Origin: Liolophura sinensis
Lineage: Eukaryota > Mollusca > Polyplacophora > Chitonida > Chitonidae
Length of the DNA: 64,000 bases
Direction of reading: 5' to 3'
Assembly (NCBI RefSeq): GCF_032854445.1
Contig: NC_088302.1
Span: 55,342,237-55,406,236 of the forward strand
Position numbers and translations under genes: made by a program. Of the stretch, positions 60,401-64,000 are shown piece by piece; within the stretch, counting starts at the first letter, position 1, and the number at the start of each line of letters is the position of its first letter. The notes under the pieces are model-generated. The model was not told the DNA's origin and made no database searches. It saw only the letters and a list, made by a program, of their open reading frames with translations.

Positions 60401-61552
60401 CATGTACATATATATGGGTGAATATTCAAGTTTCATTTGAGCCCACTGGACAAGAAGTCGGGGGCTGAGGTCACAATGAATGTTCCCTCTGGCTTTACAT
60501 GTACCTGGAACCTTTTCTATCACTTGTAGCTCCTGTGTTCATCTGTCCTGAGAGTAGCAGGCTTTCTGGCTCTTACCAGGGCACTTTTTCTTCATTTTTA
60601 TGGTTAAACTTCTATCAAAAAAAAAAGAAAAACACAGCTAAATTGTCTTTACTAGAAGGGCATCTTACCAGTGTGGATTACAGCCGTAGGCAAGTAAAGG
60701 AGTGCAACTTGTTATCACGTGTTATGAATATTCTGATAGAAGCTTTGAGCTGTCCAGTATATTGAACAGCTTCCTCCAGCCTTGGTGTATGACCTGTTGA
60801 TCCGTACTGTTGTAGTCCAGGAGACATGTTGTGGGCTTTGTGTTTTCAGTGCTCCTTCACTGTGACCCCAGAGAGCAGCGTCCAGTGTCTGGTGACCTCG
60901 GGTCAGGGGGTGTGGATTGCCTGTCAGCAGAGTGCCCGCGTCCTCCTCTATCATGCCACATCCTACGAGTACCTGCTGGAGGTCAGCGTAGCGCAAGCTG
61001 TCTCTCAGAAACTACAATGTAAGATTTCCCTCGAAGCGAGCTATGGCATTGTACATTACGTTCACTATGTCTCATTGCATGTCATTTAAGCACATTTGCA
61101 CAGCTTCTTGTAAGATTTTTGTACACATTGTTCCAATCTATAAATGTATCCAAAGTATCCTCGTTTTGTCAATGATAAAGGGAAATGTTTATTACCCATA
61201 CTGTCATTACTGTCTTCTAATCATATGGCATCTTTATGATTAAGGATAAGAAATAATATATACCTGTTGAAAACAATATTTTACCCATTGGCTCAAACAG
61301 TTTGCTTTAAAGTCTTAACAAGATACAGTGACTGTTAAAGAGACTCTGAGGATAAATGTGTGTGTGCGTTTGTTTTAGCTGCGGATGATATCATCCGTCA
61401 GCATAAGGCGGCGTGTCTGCGAATCACAGCCCTGCTCATCTGTAAGGACCTGCTGTGGGTGGGCACAAGTGCAGGGGTAATCCTCACCATCCCCATCCCC
61501 AAGATCACTTCCACGACCACCAGGGGGACGCTGACTGTACCAGCTGTAACAG
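22169..61552 (+). CDS. ARHGEF17: ARHGEF17 (TEM4, p164-RhoGEF), Rho guanine-nucleotide exchange factor, 21 exons, C-terminus beyond window
   Basis: Catalyses GDP/GTP exchange on Rho GTPases; the vertebrate protein acts at the actin cytoskeleton and cell junctions, with a reported mitotic checkpoint role. Exons: 22169-24466 (ATG 22265), 42527-42604, 44641-44817, 45093-45209, 45575-45667, 46107-46274, 48216-48266, 48735-48838, 49152-49240, 50196-50302, 51454-51569, 51953-52044, 52262-52335, 52626-52831, 56847-57034, 58002-58110, 58782-58868, 59473-59540, 59928-60076, 60850-61018, 61379-61552. All are GT/AG and the frame is open over 4,618 nt (1,539 codons plus 1 nt). Layout: 1-734 disordered Ser/Pro-rich; 735-945 DH; about 946-1131 PH-like; 1157-1224 first propeller part; about 1225-1300 acidic linker; about 1313-1539 propeller. 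Identity rests on MWLGTEDGC and IIRQHKAACLRITALL, which match ARHGEF17 rather than ARHGEF10. The final exon(s) are not in the window. Confidence 0.95.
22199..22284 (+). promoter_or_regulatory. Three upstream ORFs in ARHGEF17 5' UTR
   Basis: Before the main ATG there is an ATG-TGA start-stop at 22199-22204, an ATG at 22216 opening 22 codons that overlap the main start and end at 22284, and an ATG at 22245 in strong context (ACCATGG) encoding MELSF and stopping at 22262, two bases before the main ATG. These are visible in the sequence; translational repression is inferred. They apply only if the transcript includes this part of the exon. Confidence 0.75.
25387..26285. repeat. Minisatellite, 76-87 bp, ~10-11 copies
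   Basis: Each unit has two related halves: ATTGTTGAAGACCAAGGGGC then TTTTGATAGTGAAATGGCAT, followed by ATTGTTGAAGACCATGGACT and a variable G-rich stretch (GGGGTGGGGGTGGAGGG) and TGATATTAC. Length variation sits in the G-rich part. A 309-codon minus-strand ORF across it is a by-product of repeat length. Confidence 0.95.
29345..29470. repeat. Short tandem repeat, ~23 bp, 4-5 copies
   Basis: Degenerate copies of AGGAAACATTTGTTGGAAGT. Confidence 0.75.
30420..30500 (+). mobile_element. Possible SINE head remnant
   Basis: ACAGGTTCAAATCCAGCTCTC resembles the B box and following bases of SINE A (15722 copy). Body and tail are not recognisable. Confidence 0.35.
31285..31665. repeat. Minisatellite, 29 bp, ~13 copies
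   Basis: The unit is TTCCTGTTACAGATTATCAT followed by GTACATGTA, with point variants. The GTACATGTA palindrome recurs in every copy. Confidence 0.95.
31668..32530. repeat. Minisatellite, ~47 bp, ~18 copies (subfamily 1)
   Basis: The unit contains TGTGGTGATATACCTGTGGA, ATCAAGGGAGCTATGAGTTT and an A-rich end. It shares the core ACCTGTAGAATCAAGGGAGC with the adjoining 44-bp array. Confidence 0.95.
32531..33580. repeat. Minisatellite, 44 bp, ~24 copies (subfamily 2)
   Basis: The unit contains GTATGGTATACCTGTAGAAT, CAAGGGAGCCAGCGTTTTTA and AAGT. It is more homogeneous than the adjacent 47-bp subfamily and continuous with it. Confidence 0.95.
34723..34759 (+). ncRNA. Hammerhead-ribozyme-like core motif
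   Basis: CTGATGA (34723-34729) is followed by a stem II candidate GGCA/TGCC closing an 8-base loop, then GAAA (34747-34750), and GTC at 34757-34759 as a possible cleavage triplet, with a very short stem III as in retroelement hammerheads of the Penelope-like type. A convincing stem I was not found (only ATGAAA/TTTCAT some distance out), so it may be a degenerate remnant. Confidence 0.4.
35700..35930 (-). mobile_element. SINE A, nearly full length, minus orientation
   Basis: A poly-T run followed by GATTGGTGTTTTACGCCGTA, the body GCGGCCAGCATTATGG and the inverse tRNA-like head GGACTTGAACTCACAGCGAC. It ends before the A box. It is well conserved, so relatively recent. Confidence 0.85.
38462..38668 (+). 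mobile_element. SINE A copy, plus orientation, diverged
   Basis: Body GGCTTTCCCCCGGGCTCTGC and CATAATGCCGGCC, tail TAAGTGAAATATTCTTTAGT and AAATAAATAAATAA. The tRNA-like head is decayed. Confidence 0.75.
39080..41240. repeat. Minisatellite, ~101 bp, ~21 copies
   Basis: The unit runs ACACTTAGTCCACACAAGAA, CATGCTCATCCCACAATCAT, GATTGTCTCAGTGTACTCGT, CTGTGACATAAACCTCAGAA, CAGAAGTTGAAATTCACAAA, T. Edge copies at 39080-39230 and 41140-41240 are diverged. No ORF persists across it. Confidence 0.95.
41771..42166 (+). other. 131-codon ORF of unknown status in intron 1
   Basis: An open frame starting MIALSTCICYVIRWVIKL with an Arg-rich middle (ELWRRARQRRARNSL). It is somewhat GC-richer than its surroundings. 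It resembles no family I know, and another frame over the same DNA is also open for about 40 codons. It may be chance or part of an alternative first exon. Confidence 0.15.
42527..42604 (+). CDS. ARHGEF17: ARHGEF17 exon 2 (residues 735-760), start of DH domain
   Basis: Encodes DKRYHIVEELYRNEKEYVDA and LKTLKD, the first conserved helix (CR1) of a DH domain, in which EKEYV is typical. Acceptor TGTTCTCAG, donor GGAT|GTGAGT, phase 0 at both ends. Its last 33 nt are repeated in frame 60 nt downstream and seed the array at 42785. Confidence 0.95.
42785..43185. repeat. Exon-2-derived minisatellite, ~40 bp, ~10 copies
   Basis: The unit contains GTATGTGGATGCCCATAAGG and ATGTGAGTATGTGGATGTGA. It matches the end of exon 2 and its donor (GAGTATGTGGATGCCCTTAA ... 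AAGGATGTGAGTATATGGATG). Each unit carries up to two GGATGTGAGT donor-like sites. Confidence 0.9.
43190..44640. other. ARHGEF17 intron 2 remainder, no feature
   Basis: Intronic AT-rich sequence; the 62-codon ORF at 43707 has no recognisable content. Confidence 0.6.
44641..44817 (+). CDS. ARHGEF17: ARHGEF17 exon 3 (residues 761-819), DH domain
   Basis: Acceptor TTATCTTTCAG, donor ATT|GTAAGT. Encodes KYMSPLKSQNVLDESVVDHI and FYMVPEILIHHSIYLDFLDK, the DH helices containing the conserved I-x-x-L-H/F pattern. Phase 0 on both sides. Confidence 0.95.
45093..45209 (+). CDS. ARHGEF17: ARHGEF17 exon 4 (residues 820-858), DH domain
   Basis: Encodes FSKQTVLDSYLSFVENYKSS and GKVIESALLTKSSVSKFLD; the F...Y..Y..F..NY pattern is the usual DH CR2 region. 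Acceptor TTGTGTTTCAG, donor GAT|GTGAGT. Confidence 0.95.
45575..45667 (+). CDS. ARHGEF17: ARHGEF17 exon 5 (residues 859-889), DH catalytic core CR3
   Basis: Encodes LCQRESGSKLTIKDLIVRPI and QRIPRYELLLQ, the DH CR3 helix (L-I-x-P-I/V-Q-R-I-x-R-Y-x-L-L-L) that contacts the Rho switch regions. Residues match an active GEF. Acceptor TTTTGTCAG, donor CAG|GTATGG. Confidence 0.97.
46107..46274 (+). CDS. ARHGEF17: ARHGEF17 exon 6 (residues 890-945), end of DH domain
   Basis: Encodes RLIENTPKNHPDAPLLQEAE and the final DH helix ending KKLEMLLVTE. Acceptor TGACTTTCAG; donor CACAGAG|GTATGAG. The last 20 nt plus 7 intron nt are the unit of the array that starts immediately after it. Confidence 0.95.
46275..47945. 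repeat. Exon-6-derived splice-donor minisatellite, 27 bp, ~60 copies
   Basis: The unit is GTATGAGACATGTTGCTTGT followed by CACAGAG. It equals the end of exon 6 (ATGTTGCTAGTCACAGAG) plus the first bases of the intron. Most copies keep CACAGAG|GTATGAG, identical to the authentic donor. A 27-bp unit keeps one frame open on each strand (571 codons plus, 617 minus). Blocks of ~250 bp with ACAGAGGTACGAG and GTTAAACACAGAG variants recur three times, showing higher-order duplication. Confidence 0.97.
48216..48266 (+). CDS. ARHGEF17: ARHGEF17 exon 7 (residues 946-962), DH-PH junction
   Basis: A 51-nt exon, LNAPDRTYLRHDMVQIS, between acceptor TTCTTCCTACAG and donor TCG|GTAAGA; phase 0 on both sides. 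It corresponds to the R-x-x-x-x-D-x-V start of the PH-like region. Confidence 0.9.
48735..48838 (+). CDS. ARHGEF17: ARHGEF17 exon 8 (residues 963-997), PH-like domain
   Basis: Encodes NKKDMCCVWLFSDVLIISSV and KRKSGPVTRKVSII; W-L-F-S-D-V-L-I is the typical PH strand motif. Acceptor TATCCCCAG, donor CT|GTAAGT (phase 2). Confidence 0.95.
49152..49240 (+). CDS. ARHGEF17: ARHGEF17 exon 9 (residues 997-1027), PH-like domain
   Basis: Encodes KTPYGQDYAENIKHKTWLRV and GLDDIEILK; L-R-V-G-L-D-D-I-E-I reads as a beta strand of the PH-like fold. Acceptor TTTGTCCACAG, donor AAGA|GTAAGT. Confidence 0.93.
49575..50108. repeat. Minisatellite, 28 bp, ~18 copies, intron 9
   Basis: The unit is GTAGCAGTACTGCAGTAGTG followed by TTGTGCAG; some copies are shortened by 8 bp. 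GCAG|GTAGCA recurs in every unit. It ends about 90 bp before the exon 10 acceptor. Confidence 0.95.
50196..50302 (+). CDS. ARHGEF17: ARHGEF17 exon 10 (residues 1027-1062), helical insertion in PH-like region
   Basis: Encodes LSRWPTFDKEQVEDDLVLLN and QMNELCTQLQCNHQ, predicted helical. Acceptor TTATCTGCCAG, donor CAG|GTATGT. Confidence 0.92.
50370..50605. repeat. Degenerate repeat, ~20 bp, ~10 copies, intron 10
   Basis: Copies of GGGAAAGAACACTCTCACAA with many substitutions. The early intron sequence just before it (ATGATCACACTCAAGTGAGG) resembles the unit. Confidence 0.8.
50745..51400. repeat. Minisatellite, 37 bp, ~17 copies with alternating subtypes
   Basis: Type A: CACTTAACTGTTCATACACT plus TACCTTCCTTAACTCAG. 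Type B: CTTTTAGCTGTTCATACATT plus TACCTGCCTTAACTCAG. The types occur in a repeating order, indicating a higher-order unit of two or three monomers. Confidence 0.93.
51454..51569 (+). CDS. ARHGEF17: ARHGEF17 exon 11 (residues 1063-1101), helical insertion
   Basis: Encodes MLDEALKDLMSSLNDQLSDY, QTRNPSSESNKLELLVTT. Acceptor CAACTGTTTCAG, donor CA|GTAAGT. Confidence 0.93.
51953..52044 (+). CDS. ARHGEF17: ARHGEF17 exon 12 (residues 1101-1132), end of PH-like domain
   Basis: Encodes EGVLHLLVIFASPEKRAVWE and ATFSDAKLKL; the W at the start of the final helix is the hallmark PH tryptophan. Acceptor TACTCTTCAG, donor CTAT|GTAAGT. Confidence 0.93.
52262..52335 (+). CDS. ARHGEF17: ARHGEF17 exon 13 (residues 1132-1156)
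   Basis: Encodes SLLSDKRAPEFLQPLQITKT RAGMQ (in two parts), linking PH and propeller; P-E-F-L and KTRAG are shared with vertebrate ARHGEF17. Acceptor CTGTTGACAG, donor CAG|GTAAAT. Confidence 0.93.
52626..52831 (+). CDS. ARHGEF17: ARHGEF17 exon 14 (residues 1157-1225), first propeller strands
   Basis: Encodes FSCAAPIDGLNANGYRDVWV, CNSDGYVGHMCLLSLQPEP and ARILCICAVPAFNGPFRR; the ARILCI.AVP motif is characteristic of the ARHGEF17 propeller. Acceptor TGTGTCACAG, donor AGGAG|GTAAGT (phase 2). Its last ~43 nt and the donor are the seed of the 93-bp array that follows at once. Confidence 0.96.
52832..56412. repeat. Exon-14-derived splice-donor minisatellite, 93 bp, ~38 copies
   Basis: The unit holds about 43 nt matching the end of exon 14 (GTATATGGGCTGTGTCAGCA, TTCAACGGACCATTGAGGAG), a donor copy GAG|GTAGGTCAG and about 40 nt from the intron start (CACATGCCGTGTGTGAAGAT). 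Because 93 is a multiple of three, three long minus-strand ORFs (508, 322, 378 codons) result. A 1-nt-deleted unit (GAGTGCACCAC) occurs next to the exon and again near 54330 and 55260, and breaks those ORFs. Confidence 0.97.
56847..57034 (+). CDS. ARHGEF17: ARHGEF17 exon 15 (residues 1225-1288), acidic linker
   Basis: Encodes a basic start (KGSNKSYRQRTTSGR) and an acidic, Ser-rich stretch GDEDGYQSDSESSDDDPIAF, the disordered loop inserted in the propeller, as in the vertebrate protein. Acceptor AACTTGCAG, donor AAAG|GTAAAT. Confidence 0.92.
57695..57770. repeat. Tandem repeat, ~26 bp x 3
   Basis: Three copies of TTCAGTTACCAAGATTCACA TCC in intron 15. Confidence 0.9.
58002..58110 (+). CDS. 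ARHGEF17: ARHGEF17 exon 16 (residues 1288-1324), propeller
   Basis: Encodes ESEPLPSPVTSEPMTTTGSW then TQDPHKSTMWLGTEDGC; the last motif is near identical to vertebrate ARHGEF17 and marks a propeller blade. Acceptor TTCTTCCTGCAG, donor TG|GTGAGT. Confidence 0.96.
58150..58440. repeat. Degenerate repeat, ~25 bp, about 10 copies, intron 16
   Basis: Loose copies of TTGGAAATCATGGCTGCC. It starts about 40 bp after the exon 16 donor. Confidence 0.7.
58782..58868 (+). CDS. ARHGEF17: ARHGEF17 exon 17 (residues 1324-1353), propeller
   Basis: Encodes IHIFQCTDNIKTTKNKLKIQ and HGASVYCIV. Acceptor TGTTTTCAG, donor AGT|GTGAGT (phase 2). Confidence 0.95.
59253..59410 (-). mobile_element. SINE A tail half, minus orientation
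   Basis: ATTTATTTATTT, then GAGTGGTGTTTTATGCTGTA and a partly deleted body; truncated before the tRNA-like head. It lies about 60 bp upstream of the exon 18 acceptor. Confidence 0.75.
59473..59540 (+). CDS. ARHGEF17: ARHGEF17 exon 18 (residues 1353-1376), propeller
   Basis: Encodes YLDNKVFLSLANGIVVVYRR DQ; the V-F-x-S-L-A-N-G motif is family-typical. Acceptor TGTCTTTCAG, donor CAAG|GTAAGG. Confidence 0.95.
59928..60076 (+). CDS. ARHGEF17: ARHGEF17 exon 19 (residues 1376-1425), propeller
   Basis: Encodes DGFWVTDAPIIRCLGSANAP then ITKMLAVAGKMWCGCQQNIF; ITKM and WCGCQ are shared with vertebrate ARHGEF17. Acceptor GCTTCTTTCAG, donor GAG|GTGAGT. Confidence 0.95.
60850..61018 (+). CDS. ARHGEF17: ARHGEF17 exon 20 (residues 1426-1482), propeller
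   Basis: Encodes CSFTVTPESSVQCLVTSGQG, VWIACQQSARVLLYHATSYE and YLLEVSVAQAVSQKLQ. Acceptor TGTGTTTTCAG, donor CAAT|GTAAGA. Confidence 0.95.
61379..61552 (+). CDS. ARHGEF17: ARHGEF17 exon 21 (residues 1482-1540), propeller, last exon in window
   Basis: Encodes ADDIIRQHKAACLRITALLI then CKDLLWVGTSAGVILTIPIP, almost identical to vertebrate ARHGEF17. Acceptor TTTGTTTTAG, donor ACAG|GTCAGG (phase 1). The remaining propeller strands and stop codon are expected in one or more exons beyond 64000. Confidence 0.95.
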
Positions 61553-61659
61553 GTCAGGACCAGTCTGTCAGAGCTACCAGTATAAACAGCGGAATCCAGC
61601 TGGGCATTTTTAACTTTTCTACAATTGGCACATTGTTTTCAAAATGTCATGAAAGTTAC

Positions 61660-61945
61660 ATTATCCTTAGGGGGATAGTGAAAGTTATTTTTCCCTGAAA
61701 TTGGTACCAGGTGGAGAAATTACTTTGTCCTGAATTTAACATTGAAAGTTGCATTGTATGGAAATATGTAGTGTAAGTTACATTAGCTTGAAATTGGAAG
61801 TGAAAGCTACATTGTATGGAAACAGATAGTGAAAGTTACATTGGCTGGAAATAGGTAGTGAAATTAGTTTGTCCTGAAATCAGTAGTGAGAATAATTTTG
61901 TGTTGAAATTGGTGGTGAAGCTTTCTTTGTCCTGACATTAGCACT
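61660..61945. repeat. Degenerate repeat, ~37 bp, intron 21
   Basis: Loose copies around GGTAGTGAAAGTTACATTGG and TGAAATTGG or TTGTCCTGAAAT. Strongly diverged. Confidence 0.6.
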
Positions 61946-61949
61946 CAAA

Positions 61950-64000
61950 GGTTTTCTCTTGATTTCAGTCGGTTTGACTTACTGTACCTTCTCAATAATT
62001 ACAGACACTCGCTAATTGAGACAGACTGAGAGTAAGCGGGTAGATCAGAGGAATCTCCCACTAGGTGCTCACAGCGAGCCCTATCAGCATGCCAGCTGGA
62101 GTACAGGCCTGACCAGGCCTACATGTATAAAGCCAGCCTGTACCCAACAGCTTATACACGGCAACTCACGATGTGCATTTTCAGTATACACACATTCAAC
62201 ACCCTACTGCATTAGGCGTTACATCTGCAGGATTGCCTTGAATCTAGCGACCTCTTGTCTTCCCCCCAATTGTGTATGGAGCCCATATAAGAATGTAACA
62301 TAGATGATTGCTGTTTGATCATTCAATTAACAATGCTGCCTTACTTATGTGGATAAAATATGTGTGGCAGTAGAGCATGAGTGTCCGACATATAGGCAGA
62401 CTTTCCATTTATGACTGACCATGTGTATATTTTGGCGGGAACATAATGTACATTTGACATCTAGTCTGTCAGGAGGGGGACGAGCAGGGGGGCCACAACC
62501 TTTGTAGATTACATTGAAAAAGATTAGTTAGTAACGTAAACAGGGCTTCGTATAACACTGTTCAAGGCCTGCATTCAAAGCTTACTGGTTACATGCCAGA
62601 CGACCAGGAGAAAATATCAACCTCTGGAAAAGCCCGATTTCCCAGTTCATGGACGAGAATACAAACCATGTAAATTTCATCTGGCACCTGCAATAAATGC
62701 CTAAAGTAAAAAGAAGAATGATGTAAGGTATGACACGATATCAGCAAAGACATTAACAGGTACCTCAACACCCATCCCTTGGAAACCTCACTCAGTTCAT
62801 TTCGACTTCAATTAAACTGAAGTATCTTGACAAAGTATGCAAAGTGTATATGGGTATATGGATTGCAAAAGTCAAGACTGCATGCAGATCAGTGACGTCA
62901 GGTACTGGCTTAAGAAATTATTACCAGATAAGAAACTCACCCCAAAAAGCCTGATTAAAATACCATGGAAATTCACAGCTTGTATGTATCCTGCTGATAA
63001 TATATTTTTAAGCAGCTTTTTCAAATGATCGGCAGGCCTACAGGTACATATTTTGGTGAATAAAGGATTACCTACTGTGAAAAAACTTCTGAACCAGGTT
63101 TTATTTTAATGTGGCAATAAAACCTTTAATTCACAGGAAGCAAAGCTTGATCAGCAGGAGTCTTCCAACAACTCGCATGGATTCAGTCACCCTAAGGTGA
63201 ATGGAACAGTCTCCAAGTGCCTGACTCGGTTGAGTCCATGTAGTAAAATCGCTACAGGTTACAAACTCATTGACACAAATTTTGTTATATACAGATTTCT
63301 GTCCAAAATTTCTCCTTCTTACTGCTCTTGATGTTTGCAAAGTATTTTAGTGTTTTCTTTGCAGTAAACTGAAAAAAACCTCCATACATCCCATGTAAAT
63401 TGATGTTTATGAGACTGCATTTACTTTTGGCTCTCACCCCCCCCCAACTTTCAGCTAAACCACACCACATGTTGTTTTGATAATAAGGAACTGAAAAGTG
63501 AAAGAACTGGTAGTTATTCGCTAGCCACTTCACATGCTCATCGAAGAGTCCGAATGTTGATTCAAATCGTGATTCATTGTGTCAGTTGAAGAACTTGTAG
63601 GTGTTCGGCAATGATGTGGGCTGAAATGCCGGTAATTACAAAGGTGCTTAGTCCATCTACATGGACTAGGTGGTTTTGTTGTTGTTTTTTTTTTTACATC
63701 TTGACATTCATTGCAACACCAATTTCTGCCTCTTACAACCGTTCAGTGGCACAAAAAATGAACCTTTAAAAACCTGTCTGTCACATCTCTCCTCGTCTTG
63801 CCAAGCTGGTGAGACTTCTCTGAAACATCACAGAGGTATGGACAGATGTCACTGATTGACTACCGGTAATCCCCTACTCCTCACAGAGAGTGTACGACTT
63901 AAGACAACAGCCCTCACAAGGCATCTTGGTATACATTTTCTGAAAATGTGTCTGAAATTATTGAGAAGGGATGTTAATATTAGCACAGAAGGTTAGTTTG
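61950..64000. other. ARHGEF17 intron 21, no supported exon
   Basis: No exon continuing phase 1 with conserved propeller sequence was found. A 30-nt candidate at 63806-63835 (acceptor CTTGCCAAG, donor GAG|GTATGG) keeps the frame but has no family support. A C-rich run (63438-63446) and poly-T tracts are present. Confidence 0.5.

Noticed and set aside
63137-63196. Possible next ARHGEF17 exon (EAKLDQQESSNNSHGFSHPK)
   Set aside because: Acceptor and donor look plausible, but joining to exon 21 (phase 1) gives a stop after three codons, and there is no family similarity.
63806-63835. 30-nt microexon candidate continuing the ARHGEF17 frame
   Set aside because: The phase fits, but it is too short to support without transcript evidence and is unlike the expected propeller sequence.

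Overview
This is animal nuclear DNA with long introns, spliced exons, tRNA-derived SINEs and many minisatellites. It contains parts of two conserved genes arranged head to head, which accounts for all the confidently coding sequence. The SINE tails (GTGTTTTACGCCGTACTC and TTAACGTCGTAC types, often with CACTCACTCACTC runs) resemble repeats I associate with mollusc genomes, so I infer a mollusc or a related lophotrochozoan. The species cannot be named from sequence alone.

Left part (1-4.75 kb, minus strand): the 5' part of NUP98, a nuclear-pore FG nucleoporin. Seven exons join in a consistent reading frame and encode about 259 residues: the first GLFG/FG repeats and the GLEBS segment that binds RAE1/Gle2. 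The gene runs off the left edge.

Middle (4.76-22.17 kb): no convincing protein gene. It holds the unlocated 5' ends of both genes, SINEs, MITE-like hairpins, a foldback element around AC/GT microsatellites, a G-rich block with a complementary C-rich block 1 kb away, an imperfect inverted repeat with arms of about 300 bp, and a 52-bp minisatellite.

Right part (22.17-61.55 kb, plus strand): ARHGEF17 (TEM4/p164-RhoGEF), a Rho guanine-nucleotide exchange factor. Twenty-one exons join without frame conflict into 1,539 residues: a 734-residue disordered N-terminus in one exon, then after an 18-kb intron a DH domain, a PH-like region, an acidic linker and a beta-propeller. The extreme C-terminus lies beyond the window.

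The most unusual feature is how the minisatellites relate to splice sites. Three ARHGEF17 introns (after exons 2, 6 and 14) begin with tandem arrays whose unit is a copy of the exon's own last bases plus the 5' splice site. This gives roughly 10, 60 and 38 reiterated donor-like sites next to the real one. NUP98 has a single duplication of the same kind at an acceptor. Twelve arrays together cover about 13.4 kb, roughly 21% of the window. The long ORFs on both strands in these arrays (up to 617 codons) arise because units of 27 and 93 bp are multiples of three; I do not consider them genes.
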